Below are positions 25,313 to 34,101 of a DNA stretch of 43,780 nt, piece after piece. The position numbers and the translations under genes were made by a program. The notes under the pieces are model-generated. The model did no database searches and was not told the DNA's origin. It saw only the letters and a program-made list of their open reading frames with translations. The stretch covers positions 1 to 43,780 of the forward strand of contig JAHZKP010000121.1 in NCBI GenBank assembly GCA_022600345.1. The letters run 5' to 3'. Each line of letters opens with the position of its first letter. The first letter of the stretch is position 1. The stretch comes from Alphaproteobacteria bacterium. Its GTDB lineage: Bacteria; Pseudomonadota; Alphaproteobacteria; Rhizobiales; Hyphomicrobiaceae.

Positions 25313-26548
25313 ATGACCCGAACCATCGAAGTCGATTGCTGCGTGGCAGGCGGCGGCCCTGCAGGCGTCATGGCCGGACTGCTATTCGCCCGGGCCGGCT
25401 GCAAGACCCTGGTCCTTGAAAAACACGCCGATTTCCTGCGCGACTTTCGCGGCGACACGGTTCACCCATCGACGCTGGAAGTGATGCACGAACTGGGCAT
25501 CCTGGACGGGTTTCTGCAGCGCCCACACAGGCGCGTTGAAAAACTTGCCGGCGTCTTTGGCGGCCAGGAACTCTACCTCACCGACTTTTCTTCGTTACCC
25601 ACCGCCTGCAAGTTCATCGCCCTCATGCCCCAGTGGCACTTCCTCGATTTCCTCACTGAAACCGCTAGCAATCTGCCAACCTTCGATATCGAGATGCGCG
25701 CCCAGGTCGTCGACCTCATAGAAGAAGGCGGCGGACGCATCACGGGCATCCGCGCCGATACAGAAGACGGCCCATTGGAGGTTCGCGCAAAGCTGGTGAT
25801 CGGTGCCGACGGCCGCGCTTCCATCGTTCGCGAAAAGGCCGGCCTGAAAGTCAAGGACATCGGCGCGCCCATCGATGTCCTGTGGTTCAAGGTCCCCCGC
25901 GATGTCGGCGAACGCGACGAACCGTTGGTCAACACAGGCCCCGGTCACATCATCATCACGCTCGACCGCGGCGACTACTATCAATGTGCTTTCATCATTC
26001 CAAAAGGCGCCATCGACACGGTCAGGCAAAAGGGCCTCGACGCCTTCAAGCGCGCGGCAGTAAAGACCGCCGAGCGCCTGGGAAAACACATCGATGACCT
26101 GAAGTCGTTCGACGACATTAAGCTGCTGACCGTCAAAATCGACAGGCTCGAACAGTGGTCGCGCCCCGGCCTCATAATGATCGGTGATAGCGCTCACGCC
26201 ATGTCTCCCGTCGGCGGCATCGGCATCAACCTGGCAATCCAGGACGCCGTCGCCGCAGCCAACCTGCTGGCTGAGGATCTGCGCAACGCAACCCTTCAGG
26301 ACGCCGACCTCGACAAGGTTCGCAAACGCCGGTTATGGCCCACGCGCGCCACGCAATTCGCCCAGGTCGAGGCCCAAAACAACATCATCAAACCGCTGCT
26401 TTCAAATCCCGGCAAGATGCCAGGTCCCCCGTTGCCGCTGCGCATCGTTGCATCGATCCCCTGGCTGCAAAGGAAACTGGCTGGCCTCATCGGCCTTGGC
26501 GTCCGCCCCAAGCACGTCACTTCGCCTGAAAAATACAAACTGAGCTGA
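25313..26548 (+). CDS. FAD-dependent monooxygenase-like oxidoreductase
   Basis: Class A flavoprotein of the UbiH / p-hydroxybenzoate hydroxylase fold. The dinucleotide motif AGGGPAGVMAGLLFARAG lies at 12-29, with LVLEK ending the beta-alpha-beta unit. The DG motif GADGRAS is at about 163, and the GD motif GDSAHAMSPVGGIGINLAIQDA at about 291. The 411 residues are normal for the fold. DFRGDTVHPSTLEVMHELG is seen in a set of uncharacterised paralogues annotated as FAD-dependent oxidoreductases. No substrate can be inferred, and no pathway genes adjoin it. Confidence 0.87.
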   Translation: MTRTIEVDCCVAGGGPAGVMAGLLFARAGCKTLVLEKHADFLRDFRGDTVHPSTLEVMHELGILDGFLQRPHRRVEKLAGVFGGQELYLTDFSSLPTACKFIALMPQWHFLDFLTETASNLPTFDIEMRAQVVDLIEEGGGRITGIRADTEDGPLEVRAKLVIGADGRASIVREKAGLKVKDIGAPIDVLWFKVPRDVGERDEPLVNTGPGHIIITLDRGDYYQCAFIIPKGAIDTVRQKGLDAFKRAAVKTAERLGKHIDDLKSFDDIKLLTVKIDRLEQWSRPGLIMIGDSAHAMSPVGGIGINLAIQDAVAAANLLAEDLRNATLQDADLDKVRKRRLWPTRATQFAQVEAQNNIIKPLLSNPGKMPGPPLPLRIVASIPWLQRKLAGLIGLGVRPKHVTSPEKYKLS

Positions 26549-26648
26549 AAGCCCCGCACAGACTTGTTTGCAGCACTCAGAAATTCGTTGTCTCATTCTC
26601 TATTTACAATGATGCTCGCTCCCCAGTGGAATAGCGATTGATGAGCCA

Positions 26649-27611
26649 ATGACCTCCCCGATAACAAAGCCAGAAAAAATCCGCCCCTTCGACGCCATCA
26701 TGCTTGACGTCGGCGATGGCCACTGGCTCTACGTCGAGGAAGTCGGCAGGAAAGGGGGAGTGCCCGCACTTTTTCTTCACGGCGGCCCAGGTAGCGGTTC
26801 CCAGCACGCCCACCGCGCCCTGTTCGATTCCCAAAACAACCACGCAATCCTATTCGATCAGCGCGGTTCTGGCCGCTCCCACCCCTATCTTGCGCGCAAC
26901 GCCAACACCCTCGCCCACCAGATCGCCGACATCGAGCGCATCCGCGAGTTTTATGGAATCGAAAAATGGATCGTGACCGGCGGTTCGTGGGGCTCCACCC
27001 TGGCACTGGCCTACGCACAAAGCCATCCCGAGCGCGTTTCAGCCCTTGCCCTGCGCGCCATCTTCCTGGGCACGAAAAGCGAGGTCGATTGGGCCTTCAT
27101 CGACGGTCCCAAAAAGTTCCGCCCCGAACTCTATCGCGCCTTCGTTTCAGCCCTCCCCGAAGCCGAACGATCAGACCCGCTTGCCGCCTACCTGAAACGA
27201 TTGCACAGCCCCGACCCGAATATCCACACCCCCGCAGCCAACGTCTGGAATCAATACGAGCGCGCGCTGTCCGTCCTCGAGCCCGGCCAACTCAAGCTAC
27301 CTGATTTGCGTGACGCTCCAGCAAGGCTTCCCCCTACCCCGATCATGGAAGCCCATTACATCGCCAACGATTTCTTCCTGGAACAGGACCAACTCGTCGC
27401 CAACGTGCACAAGCTCAAAGGTATCCCGGGCATAATCGTTCAAGGCCGCTACGATCTTCTCTGCCCGCCAACAGCAGCCGATTCGATTTGCCAAGGCTGG
27501 ACGGACTGTGAGCTCAAGATCATCGACCGCGCCGGCCACGCAATCTCCGAAGCAGGCGTGATGGAGGAATTGCAAACGGCGTTGGCGAAATTCACCGCCA
27601 AACTCAGGTAG
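26649..27611 (+). CDS. pip: Proline iminopeptidase, alpha/beta hydrolase
   Basis: Serine peptidase of family S33 that releases N-terminal proline from peptides, cytoplasmic. The oxyanion segment HGGPGSG lies at 44-50, DQRGSGRS at 70-77, and the nucleophile elbow GGSWGS at 111-116 with Ser113. The acid is likely the Asp in GRYDLLCPP (about 269) and the base His297 in DRAGHAISE. The 320-residue length and these motifs match Pip rather than general esterases. It stands alone, 100 bp after the FAD enzyme gene, and is convergent with corA. Confidence 0.93.
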   Translation: MTSPITKPEKIRPFDAIMLDVGDGHWLYVEEVGRKGGVPALFLHGGPGSGSQHAHRALFDSQNNHAILFDQRGSGRSHPYLARNANTLAHQIADIERIREFYGIEKWIVTGGSWGSTLALAYAQSHPERVSALALRAIFLGTKSEVDWAFIDGPKKFRPELYRAFVSALPEAERSDPLAAYLKRLHSPDPNIHTPAANVWNQYERALSVLEPGQLKLPDLRDAPARLPPTPIMEAHYIANDFFLEQDQLVANVHKLKGIPGIIVQGRYDLLCPPTAADSICQGWTDCELKIIDRAGHAISEAGVMEELQTALAKFTAKLR

Positions 27612-27641
27612 AGAAATAAAACTGCGCGGGCACACTTGCAC

Positions 27642-28742
27642 CTACTTCCGCCGTGACCCTTCGAACACCCACCCCTTCAGCCACGAATACCAAACCAGCC
27701 CGCCAGCAGAGACCAGCATCAACAACAGCGCGAACGGATAACCGTAGTACCAACCTAGTTCCGGCATATTCAACGGTGAGGCGGCACGATCGAAATTCAT
27801 CCCATAGAGCCCGGTGATGAAGCTCAACGGCATGAAGATCGTGGCAACGATCGTCAACGTCTTCATCACCTCATTCATTTTGATGCTGACGCTCGACATA
27901 TAGACATCGATCAAACTGGATGCGATCTCGCGATACGTCTCAATGATATCCATTAGCTGGATGGTGTGATCGTAACAATCGCGCAGGAATGGCCGCGTCT
28001 CCGGCGAGATCAGGTCATGCTCATCGCGGATCAGCCCGTTGAGCATCTCCCGATGCGGCCAGACCGCTCGCCGGAACATCAACAGTTCCCGCTTCATGTC
28101 GTGCAGCTCACCCACATGCGCCGGATGGGGCTCTTTGACGACGTTGTCTTCCAGATCCTCAAGCAATTCACCATAGGCTTCGAGCAAAGGAAAATAGGCA
28201 TCGATGATGGAATCGATCAGCGCATAACAAAGGTAGTCCGCGCCCGATGAGCGGATACGGCCCTTCGCCTGGCGAATACGCTCGCGCACCGGATCAAAGC
28301 AATCCTCGACATCTGGTTGAAAAGTGATCAGGTAGCCAGAACCCAGAAACGCAGAAAACTGCTCGGTTTCAATCGACGCCCCCTGCTTCAACATCCGCGC
28401 AATCAGCAACAGATGATCCCCATAGTCGTCTGCTTTCGGCCGCTGGTGGGTATTGACGACATCTTCCAATGCCAGTCGATGCAGGCCGAACATCTGGCCC
28501 AGCGCGACAATCGCGTCAGTATTCCCCAGCCCCTCGACTTCGATCCAGACGACAGGAAATGTGCCTTTGAGCTCGGCGACTTCGGCAAGTGTCGCACCGG
28601 CTTTTTCAACGCACTTATCCGGGCCATAGGCCAGCACGTTCATGATCGACTGGCCGGCAACCGAATGCGGCACAACAAGTCCGGGCGAGGAACCGGGTTT
28701 ATGGCGACGCTTGATCTTGACGATTTTCCGCCGCCTGCTCAT
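27642..28742 (-). CDS. corA: CorA-type magnesium/cobalt transporter
   Basis: Homopentameric divalent-cation channel of the inner membrane. The C-terminal pair of helices contains the selectivity motif YGMNF (about residue 314), with IFMPLSFITG before it and a second helix near the end; the large N-terminal domain is cytoplasmic. It has 366 residues, and a basic N-terminus (MSRRRKIVKIKRRHK). ATG at 28742 has GGAGG 8 nt upstream, preferred over an upstream alternative at 28769. It is on the same strand as valS, 31 bp behind it. Confidence 0.93.
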   Translation of the reverse strand: MSRRRKIVKIKRRHKPGSSPGLVVPHSVAGQSIMNVLAYGPDKCVEKAGATLAEVAELKGTFPVVWIEVEGLGNTDAIVALGQMFGLHRLALEDVVNTHQRPKADDYGDHLLLIARMLKQGASIETEQFSAFLGSGYLITFQPDVEDCFDPVRERIRQAKGRIRSSGADYLCYALIDSIIDAYFPLLEAYGELLEDLEDNVVKEPHPAHVGELHDMKRELLMFRRAVWPHREMLNGLIRDEHDLISPETRPFLRDCYDHTIQLMDIIETYREIASSLIDVYMSSVSIKMNEVMKTLTIVATIFMPLSFITGLYGMNFDRAASPLNMPELGWYYGYPFALLLMLVSAGGLVWYSWLKGWVFEGSRRK

Positions 28743-28773
28743 TGCCGCCCCTCCAGTTCCCTGCACCAATCGG

Positions 28774-31749
28774 TTACCCCAGCCGCTTCAATGCCGCGGA
28801 AAGACGCGAAATCTTGTCCTCGAAATCTTTTACCCGCTCACGCGCAGTCTCAATCGCTTCGGGATTTGCCTTGGCAACGAACTGGGGATTATCCAGCTTG
28901 CCCTTTTCCTTGCCCAGAAGCTTTTTGGTTTCCTCGACTTCCTTGGCGAGCCGGACTTTCTCGGCTTCCATGTCGATGATCCCTTCCAGCGGGATCGCAG
29001 CCGTCGTCTCCCCGGTAACGATCATCGCCGCCCCTTTGGGAGCAGCCTTGCCGAACTCGATTTCATCGAGGCGGGCAAGCCGCGAAATCGTATCTTCATG
29101 CAGATCGCATCGCTCGCGCGTCAGCTTGTCGGCCCCAACAACAACGAGCGGAATCTTGGCGCCTGCAGGAACGTTCATTTCGCTGCGCACCGAACGGATC
29201 TCCTGCACCAGTTCAATGACCCAACCGATTTCCTTTGCCGCTGCCTCATCCGACAGGCCATCAAGCTCCGGCCAGGCAGAAAGCGTCAGCAACGAAAGCC
29301 GCTGCTCGCCATGCTCAACCATGTGCGCCCAAAGCTCTTCGGTGATGAACGGCATGAACGGATGCAAAAGCTTCAGGATCTGATCCAGCGTCCACGCGAC
29401 ACACGCGCGTGTTTCAGCTTTCTCGGCTTCATCGTCACCCGACAATTGCGGCTTGATCAGCTCCAGATACCAATCGCAGAACACACCCCAGACGAACTCG
29501 TAGGCGGCGCCTGCCGCCTCGTTGAAGCGATACCCTTCAATGCCAGCCGTCACGGCTTTTGATGCAGCCTGAGTTTCGCTGACAATCCACTTGTTGACGG
29601 TCGCCTCGACCTTGGCCGGGTCGAAATCGTGCTGCCGCACACACTCGTTCATCTCCGCAAAGCGAGACGCATTCCAAAGCTTCGTCGCGAAGTTGCGATA
29701 GCCTTCGATCCGCGCAGTAGAAAGCTTAATGTCGCGGCCCTGAGCAGCCATCACCGCCAGCGTGAAGCGCAACGCATCGGCACCATATGGAGGGATGCCC
29801 TTGGGATACTGACCGCGCGTTTCCTTTTCGACCCGTTTGGCTTCGTTCGGCTCGTTGAGCGCCGCAACCCGCTTTGCGACCAGGGTATCCAAATCGCAGC
29901 CGTCGATAATGTCGAGCGGGTCCATGACGTTGCCCTTCGACTTACTCATCTTCTGCCCCTTCTCGTCGCGAACGAGGGCATGAATGTAGACGTCGCGAAA
30001 CGGCACTTCCTTCTTGAAATAAAGCCCCATCATCATCATCCGGGCAACCCAGAAGAAGATGATGTCAAAACCGGTAACCAGAACGCTGGTCGGATAGTAG
30101 CGCTCCAACTCGGGTGTTTCTTTAGGCCATCCAAGCGTCGAGAACGCCCACAGCCCCGAAGAAAACCAAGTGTCGAGAACGTCTTCGTCGCGCTTCAGAG
30201 GAATATCCCCTCTCCCCGTTCCTTCAACGGGGAGAGGGTTAGGGTGAGGGGCAGCAGAAGAGTTTGCGTAGTGTTTTTGAGCAAGCGCCTGCGCCGCCGC
30301 TTCATCATGGGCAACGAACACTTCGCCATCAGGCCCATACCAAGCCGGGATCTGATGTCCCCACCACAACTGCCGCGAGATGCACCACGGCTGGATATTG
30401 CGCATCCACTCGAAATAGGTCTTGTCCCAGTTGCCCGGAACGAATTTCGTATCGCCGTTCTCAACCGCCTTGATCGCATCCTTCGCGAGTTCTTCGGCGT
30501 TGACGTACCATTGGTCGGTTAGCCACGGCTCGATCACCACGTTGGAACGGTCGCCATGCGGCACCTGATGCGTCGTCGGCTCAATTTTTGAAAGCAGCCC
30601 GGCCGCGTGCATATCGGCGAGGATCTGCTTACGCGCAACGAACCGGTCGAGACCGCGATACGCATCAGGCGCGTTCTCATTGATCGCACCGTGCTCGTCG
30701 AGAATATTGATCTGCTCCAGCCCGCAACGCTTTCCGACCTCGAAGTCGTTGAAGTCGTGCGCAGGCGTGATCTTCACCGCACCGGTTCCCTTCTCGGGAT
30801 CGGAGTATTCATCGGCAACAATCGGAATCTCGCGGCCAACCAATGGCAGTACGACCATCTTCCCAACGAGATCGGTGTAGCGCTCATCTTCCGGGTGAAC
30901 CGCAACCCCGCTATCGCCCAGCATTGTCTCAGGCCGCGTCGTCGCAACCACGATGAAGCGTGACGGGTCATCCTTTAGCGGATAGCGGAAGTGGAACATA
31001 TGCCCGCCCGGATTCTTATCCAGCAGCTTGTTCAGCGCCTTGAAGTCGAGGTCTTCGACTTCGCCCTTTTCGCCGTCCTCGCTCTTTACCGGGGTATCCG
31101 ACCACTTGAACTTGCCCGTCGCCTCGACCTGCACGACTTCAAGATCGGAAATGGCCGTCTGAAATTTCGGGTCCCAGTTGACGAGCCGCTTGTCTTTGTA
31201 GATGAGGCCAGCTTCATAGAGCTCAACGAACACCTTGAGGACGGCTTCCGAAAGCCCCTCATCCATGGTGAAGCGCTCACGGCTCCAGTCGCATGATGCA
31301 CCCAGCCTGCGAAGCTGGTTGACAATCGTCCCCCCGGACTCTGCCTTCCAGGCCCAAACCTTTTCCAGAAACGCTTCGCGGCCGATGTCGCGGCGTCCTG
31401 GCTCCTGGCGCTCCGCCATCTGGCGTTCGACAACCATCTGCGTGGCGATTCCCGCGTGATCGGTGCCCGGCTGCCAAAGGACATCTTTTCCCCGCATCCG
31501 CTCAAACCGGCACAGGATATCCTGCAGCGTGTTGTTAAGCGCGTGCCCCATATGCAGCGAACCGGTCACGTTCGGCGGCGGGATCACGATGGAATAGGGC
31601 TCGCCCAACCCAACACCCGCCTGCTGAGTGTTGGCCGCCGAAGAGTTTTCGCCACGGTTGACTTTCCCGGCAACGAACGCCTCGGCGTTTTCCCATTTGT
31701 CATGGATACGCGGCTCGATAGCAGCCGGTTGGTAGGTCTTTTCAAGCAT
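28774..31749 (-). CDS. valS: Valine--tRNA ligase with an in-frame palindromic insertion
   Basis: Class I valyl-tRNA synthetase, cytoplasmic, 991 residues (long; the family is often about 880-960). Motifs: the HIGH-type [20 protein letters not shown] near residue 60, the editing domain with [44 protein letters not shown] as the KMSKS loop, and a C-terminal coiled-coil tail ([19 protein letters not shown]). Between the editing region and RDEDVLDTW an extra stretch reads [15 protein letters not shown]; its DNA (30208-30254) is a palindromic repeat element. The frame stays open through it, so the enzyme is probably made and active, as valS is essential. A short GC hairpin lies in the leader at 31842-31853. 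Confidence 0.95.
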   Translation of the reverse strand: MLEKTYQPAAIEPRIHDKWENAEAFVAGKVNRGENSSAANTQQAGVGLGEPYSIVIPPPNVTGSLHMGHALNNTLQDILCRFERMRGKDVLWQPGTDHAGIATQMVVERQMAERQEPGRRDIGREAFLEKVWAWKAESGGTIVNQLRRLGASCDWSRERFTMDEGLSEAVLKVFVELYEAGLIYKDKRLVNWDPKFQTAISDLEVVQVEATGKFKWSDTPVKSEDGEKGEVEDLDFKALNKLLDKNPGGHMFHFRYPLKDDPSRFIVVATTRPETMLGDSGVAVHPEDERYTDLVGKMVVLPLVGREIPIVADEYSDPEKGTGAVKITPAHDFNDFEVGKRCGLEQINILDEHGAINENAPDAYRGLDRFVARKQILADMHAAGLLSKIEPTTHQVPHGDRSNVVIEPWLTDQWYVNAEELAKDAIKAVENGDTKFVPGNWDKTYFEWMRNIQPWCISRQLWWGHQIPAWYGPDGEVFVAHDEAAAQALAQKHYANSSAAPHPNPLPVEGTGRGDIPLKRDEDVLDTWFSSGLWAFSTLGWPKETPELERYYPTSVLVTGFDIIFFWVARMMMMGLYFKKEVPFRDVYIHALVRDEKGQKMSKSKGNVMDPLDIIDGCDLDTLVAKRVAALNEPNEAKRVEKETRGQYPKGIPPYGADALRFTLAVMAAQGRDIKLSTARIEGYRNFATKLWNASRFAEMNECVRQHDFDPAKVEATVNKWIVSETQAASKAVTAGIEGYRFNEAAGAAYEFVWGVFCDWYLELIKPQLSGDDEAEKAETRACVAWTLDQILKLLHPFMPFITEELWAHMVEHGEQRLSLLTLSAWPELDGLSDEAAAKEIGWVIELVQEIRSVRSEMNVPAGAKIPLVVVGADKLTRERCDLHEDTISRLARLDEIEFGKAAPKGAAMIVTGETTAAIPLEGIIDMEAEKVRLAKEVEETKKLLGKEKGKLDNPQFVAKANPEAIETARERVKDFEDKISRLSAALKRLG
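30208..30254 (-). repeat. Palindromic element inserted in frame in valS
   Basis: CCCTCTCCCCGTT (30208-30220) and AACGGGGAGAGGG (30226-30238) form a perfect 13-bp inverted repeat with a 5-nt loop, followed by a GGGTGAGGGGCAG tail (30242-30254). Read on the minus strand it encodes [14 protein letters not shown]. Codons here are rich in third-position T and in Pro, unlike the surrounding gene. The same stem family (CTCTCCC/GGGAGAG) appears at 43186-43232 and 43718-43738. Similar palindromic repeats are common between genes in Hyphomicrobiales. Confidence 0.9.
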
Positions 31750-31909
31750 GGCGGTTCGCTGAATAAATCAATCTGTTTGGAGGAAGAATGCCGGTGGTAC
31801 GACCAAGGCCCCGCTGCGTCAACAACGAGGACCTTGCATAACCCCGATTGGGGGCACCGATTTGGCTATCTAATTAGATCGCGAGTGTGCCTGGGTGGGC
31901 ACCTGAAAG

Positions 31910-33742
31910 CTACTTACGCTCAAGCCCGTTCGGCTTATTCACGGTGACCTCAAGCTGTTTCTTCACGCTTTCGGCAACTTCCAGGCGAAGTGCATTCTCG
32001 ACAATGCGCGGCATGTTGTTTTCCAACCACTCCCGCAGCAATGGCCGCAGGAGTTCGGCCACCGTATCCTCCAGCGTGCGGACCTGGCCACCCATTGACG
32101 AAATCACAACGTCGGCCGCCGACACGCCTTTTGTATCAGGTCCCCCAGGTGCAGCCACTGCTCCAACAGGTGCAGCCACTGGTCCTGAGACAGCCGCAAC
32201 TTTCTTTTCTTCGCTGGCAGCCGCTTCCCCAGGTACAGCATCCTGTGCGGCATCCGACGCCGATCGAGGCAATGCATCCGATGGCTTCGCCAACTCCGGC
32301 GACTTCGATTGCACCGGTTCGGCGGGCTTTTCAACAGCCTCGCCATCCCGTTTCGCTCGCGGCTCGGGCTGCGACTTCAACAGCACTTCTGTCGGCACAT
32401 CGTCTTCTGAAACGGCATCATTCGCCAACGCGGAATCTTCAAACTGATCGCCAGCAGCTTTTTCAGGCGGCTGCGACATGGCCGGGCCGGCATCTTCCCC
32501 AGCGGGATCAATCGGACGCAAGGATTGCGCAAGGAAGCCGACGTTGGCCCCCTGTTGTGCCGGCTGGGCGGCAATAGCGTCTGCGGGGCCATTTTCAGGC
32601 TTGGCATCGACACCGGCAGTCGAACCGGTCGCGGCAGTCTCGCGCCCTGCAACGACCTCGGGTGCAGCCTTCGGCGGTGCTGGGGCCGGCGCAATAGCAG
32701 GCGGCTGCATCGATGCGATAACCACGCGCTTCTTTGGTTCTTCTGGGCGATCAGGTGCCGCACCAATTCCTGCCCGATCCACCGGCTCTTCAACCTCAGA
32801 CCCCGCAACGTCCGTACCCAGTGGGCTCCCTGCCGACAAACTTTCTGACCCGGCCGGGCTGGCTTCTGCCGGACGTGCATCAATCGATGGCTCGAACTTG
32901 GCTGGAGACTTCTCGCTCAAGCCACCCGGCGCTTCCCGCGATGGCCGCAATGCGGCAAAATCGAATGCGCCCGACGCCGGCTTTGCCGCACCAGATGCAT
33001 CTGCTTGCTCAGATTGCCCAACTGTTTTCTTTTCACCAACAGCAACGCCCGGTGTACTGGGAGCACTTGACGCACCCAATGGTGGCGCACCGGCAGCCTT
33101 CTCAGGTGAGACTGAAATCGACGGTGTGAGGCGGCTAAAACCAATCGGCGCTTCAGCCTCATCTGTACCCGCCTCGCCAGTGTCCCGCGACGGGGGTACC
33201 GCCGACGCATCCTTCGGACCTGCCGGCTCAGGAGCCTTGGTGTCTTTTTCCGGCACCGCCTGAAACGGCGTCGGCGCCACGACCGAGATTGGCGCTGGGG
33301 CCGACAGCGGCTCTTCGAACAAGTCCGCAAAGTCATCGCTTTGCGGCGCACTCGACCCAGGCTCCGATGACGGTTGGCCGCCGCCCTGAACCGCGAGCCG
33401 CTGACTTAATCCGCCCTGCGGTTTTGGCGCGGCAGCCGCTGACGCTGGATTACTCTGCGTAGCGGTCTTATTTGCAGCAGCCGGAGCCTCCGGGATCCCC
33501 GGGCGCACGGACTTGAGGCTTGTTGCAGGCTCTTGGGCAGGCGCAGCAGACATGACCGCTTCACTGGTCTGACTGGCAATCTCTGGCTGTGGTGCGGTCG
33601 GTGAGGGTTGATCCTGATTGACCGGCCCCGCCGCCTCAGCCGCAGCATCGCCTTCGGTCCCTGGTTCATGCGCAATGATGTTGCGGATGGAAGCCAGGAT
33701 TTCCTCCATGCTTGGCTCGCCCGAACCATTTGCTGTGCTCAT
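31910..33742 (-). CDS. PopZ-like (DUF2497) protein with a very long disordered linker
   Basis: Cytoplasmic cell-pole organiser family. The N-terminal short helix block GEPSMEEILASIRNIIAHE (about residues 7-26) and the C-terminal helices RTLEDTVAELLRPLLREWLENNMPRIVENALRLEV (last about 65 residues) are both diagnostic of DUF2497/PopZ; in Caulobacter these bind client proteins and drive oligomerisation. Between them lie about 500 residues of Ala/Pro/Ser/Glu/Val-rich low complexity, giving 610 residues in all versus 177 for Caulobacter PopZ. ATG at 33742 has GAGGA 7 nt upstream. Position upstream of valS matches alphaproteobacterial order. Function as a pole organiser is inferred from the two ends. 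Confidence 0.88.
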   Translation of the reverse strand: MSTANGSGEPSMEEILASIRNIIAHEPGTEGDAAAEAAGPVNQDQPSPTAPQPEIASQTSEAVMSAAPAQEPATSLKSVRPGIPEAPAAANKTATQSNPASAAAAPKPQGGLSQRLAVQGGGQPSSEPGSSAPQSDDFADLFEEPLSAPAPISVVAPTPFQAVPEKDTKAPEPAGPKDASAVPPSRDTGEAGTDEAEAPIGFSRLTPSISVSPEKAAGAPPLGASSAPSTPGVAVGEKKTVGQSEQADASGAAKPASGAFDFAALRPSREAPGGLSEKSPAKFEPSIDARPAEASPAGSESLSAGSPLGTDVAGSEVEEPVDRAGIGAAPDRPEEPKKRVVIASMQPPAIAPAPAPPKAAPEVVAGRETAATGSTAGVDAKPENGPADAIAAQPAQQGANVGFLAQSLRPIDPAGEDAGPAMSQPPEKAAGDQFEDSALANDAVSEDDVPTEVLLKSQPEPRAKRDGEAVEKPAEPVQSKSPELAKPSDALPRSASDAAQDAVPGEAAASEEKKVAAVSGPVAAPVGAVAAPGGPDTKGVSAADVVISSMGGQVRTLEDTVAELLRPLLREWLENNMPRIVENALRLEVAESVKKQLEVTVNKPNGLERK

Positions 33743-34101
33743 AACCCAGTCCTCGCCACCTGTCTGAATTCCCGATATGTCGAGAGGCCCCCCGACTCGC
33801 ATAAAACCCTAGTCAATATTCCCGGTTGCATCAACGCAACCTCAGGTCCGGAAGGGCCAGATGCCCACAGGCTTATGCTCAGTATCGGCTGATATCAGCG
33901 ATACTGGGCATGCATATGGCATTGATATGGTCGATGAACGGCGCTCTTGCGGAATGTCTCACCACGAGTGCGCAGGCACACTGCCCGTGAAGCGACCCTC
34001 GGCGTTACAGTTGCCCCGGTCCATTGATGGCCCAGGACACCTGAATTGCCAACGCAGATGTCAGTTGGATATTCGTCGATTGATGGGTACGGCGCGACGG
34101 C
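33743..34101. other. Gap between tolC-1 and the PopZ-like gene, with a large dyad
   Basis: A 359-bp gap on the leading side of the PopZ-like gene. The only structure I see is the 33-bp dyad at 33877-33909. It has no credible reading frame. A string near 33843 resembles part of the SRP RNA loop but does not hold up as an SRP gene. Confidence 0.45.
33877..33909. promoter_or_regulatory. Near-perfect 33-bp dyad upstream of the PopZ-like gene
   Basis: CAGTATCG (33880-33887) and CGATACTG (33899-33906) flank the palindrome CTGATATCAG (33889-33898); a single extra G at 33888 breaks full symmetry, and the outer GCT/GGC adds two more pairs. It lies 135-170 bp before the popZ-like ATG and 190-220 bp after the tolC-1 stop. 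It could be an operator for a dimeric regulator or a hairpin in minus-strand RNA. Confidence 0.55.

Noticed and set aside
33838-33862. SRP RNA-like string TCAGGTCCGGAAGG
   Set aside because: The rest of the SRP apical loop (AAGCAGCC-type side) and the closing helix are absent on both strands.
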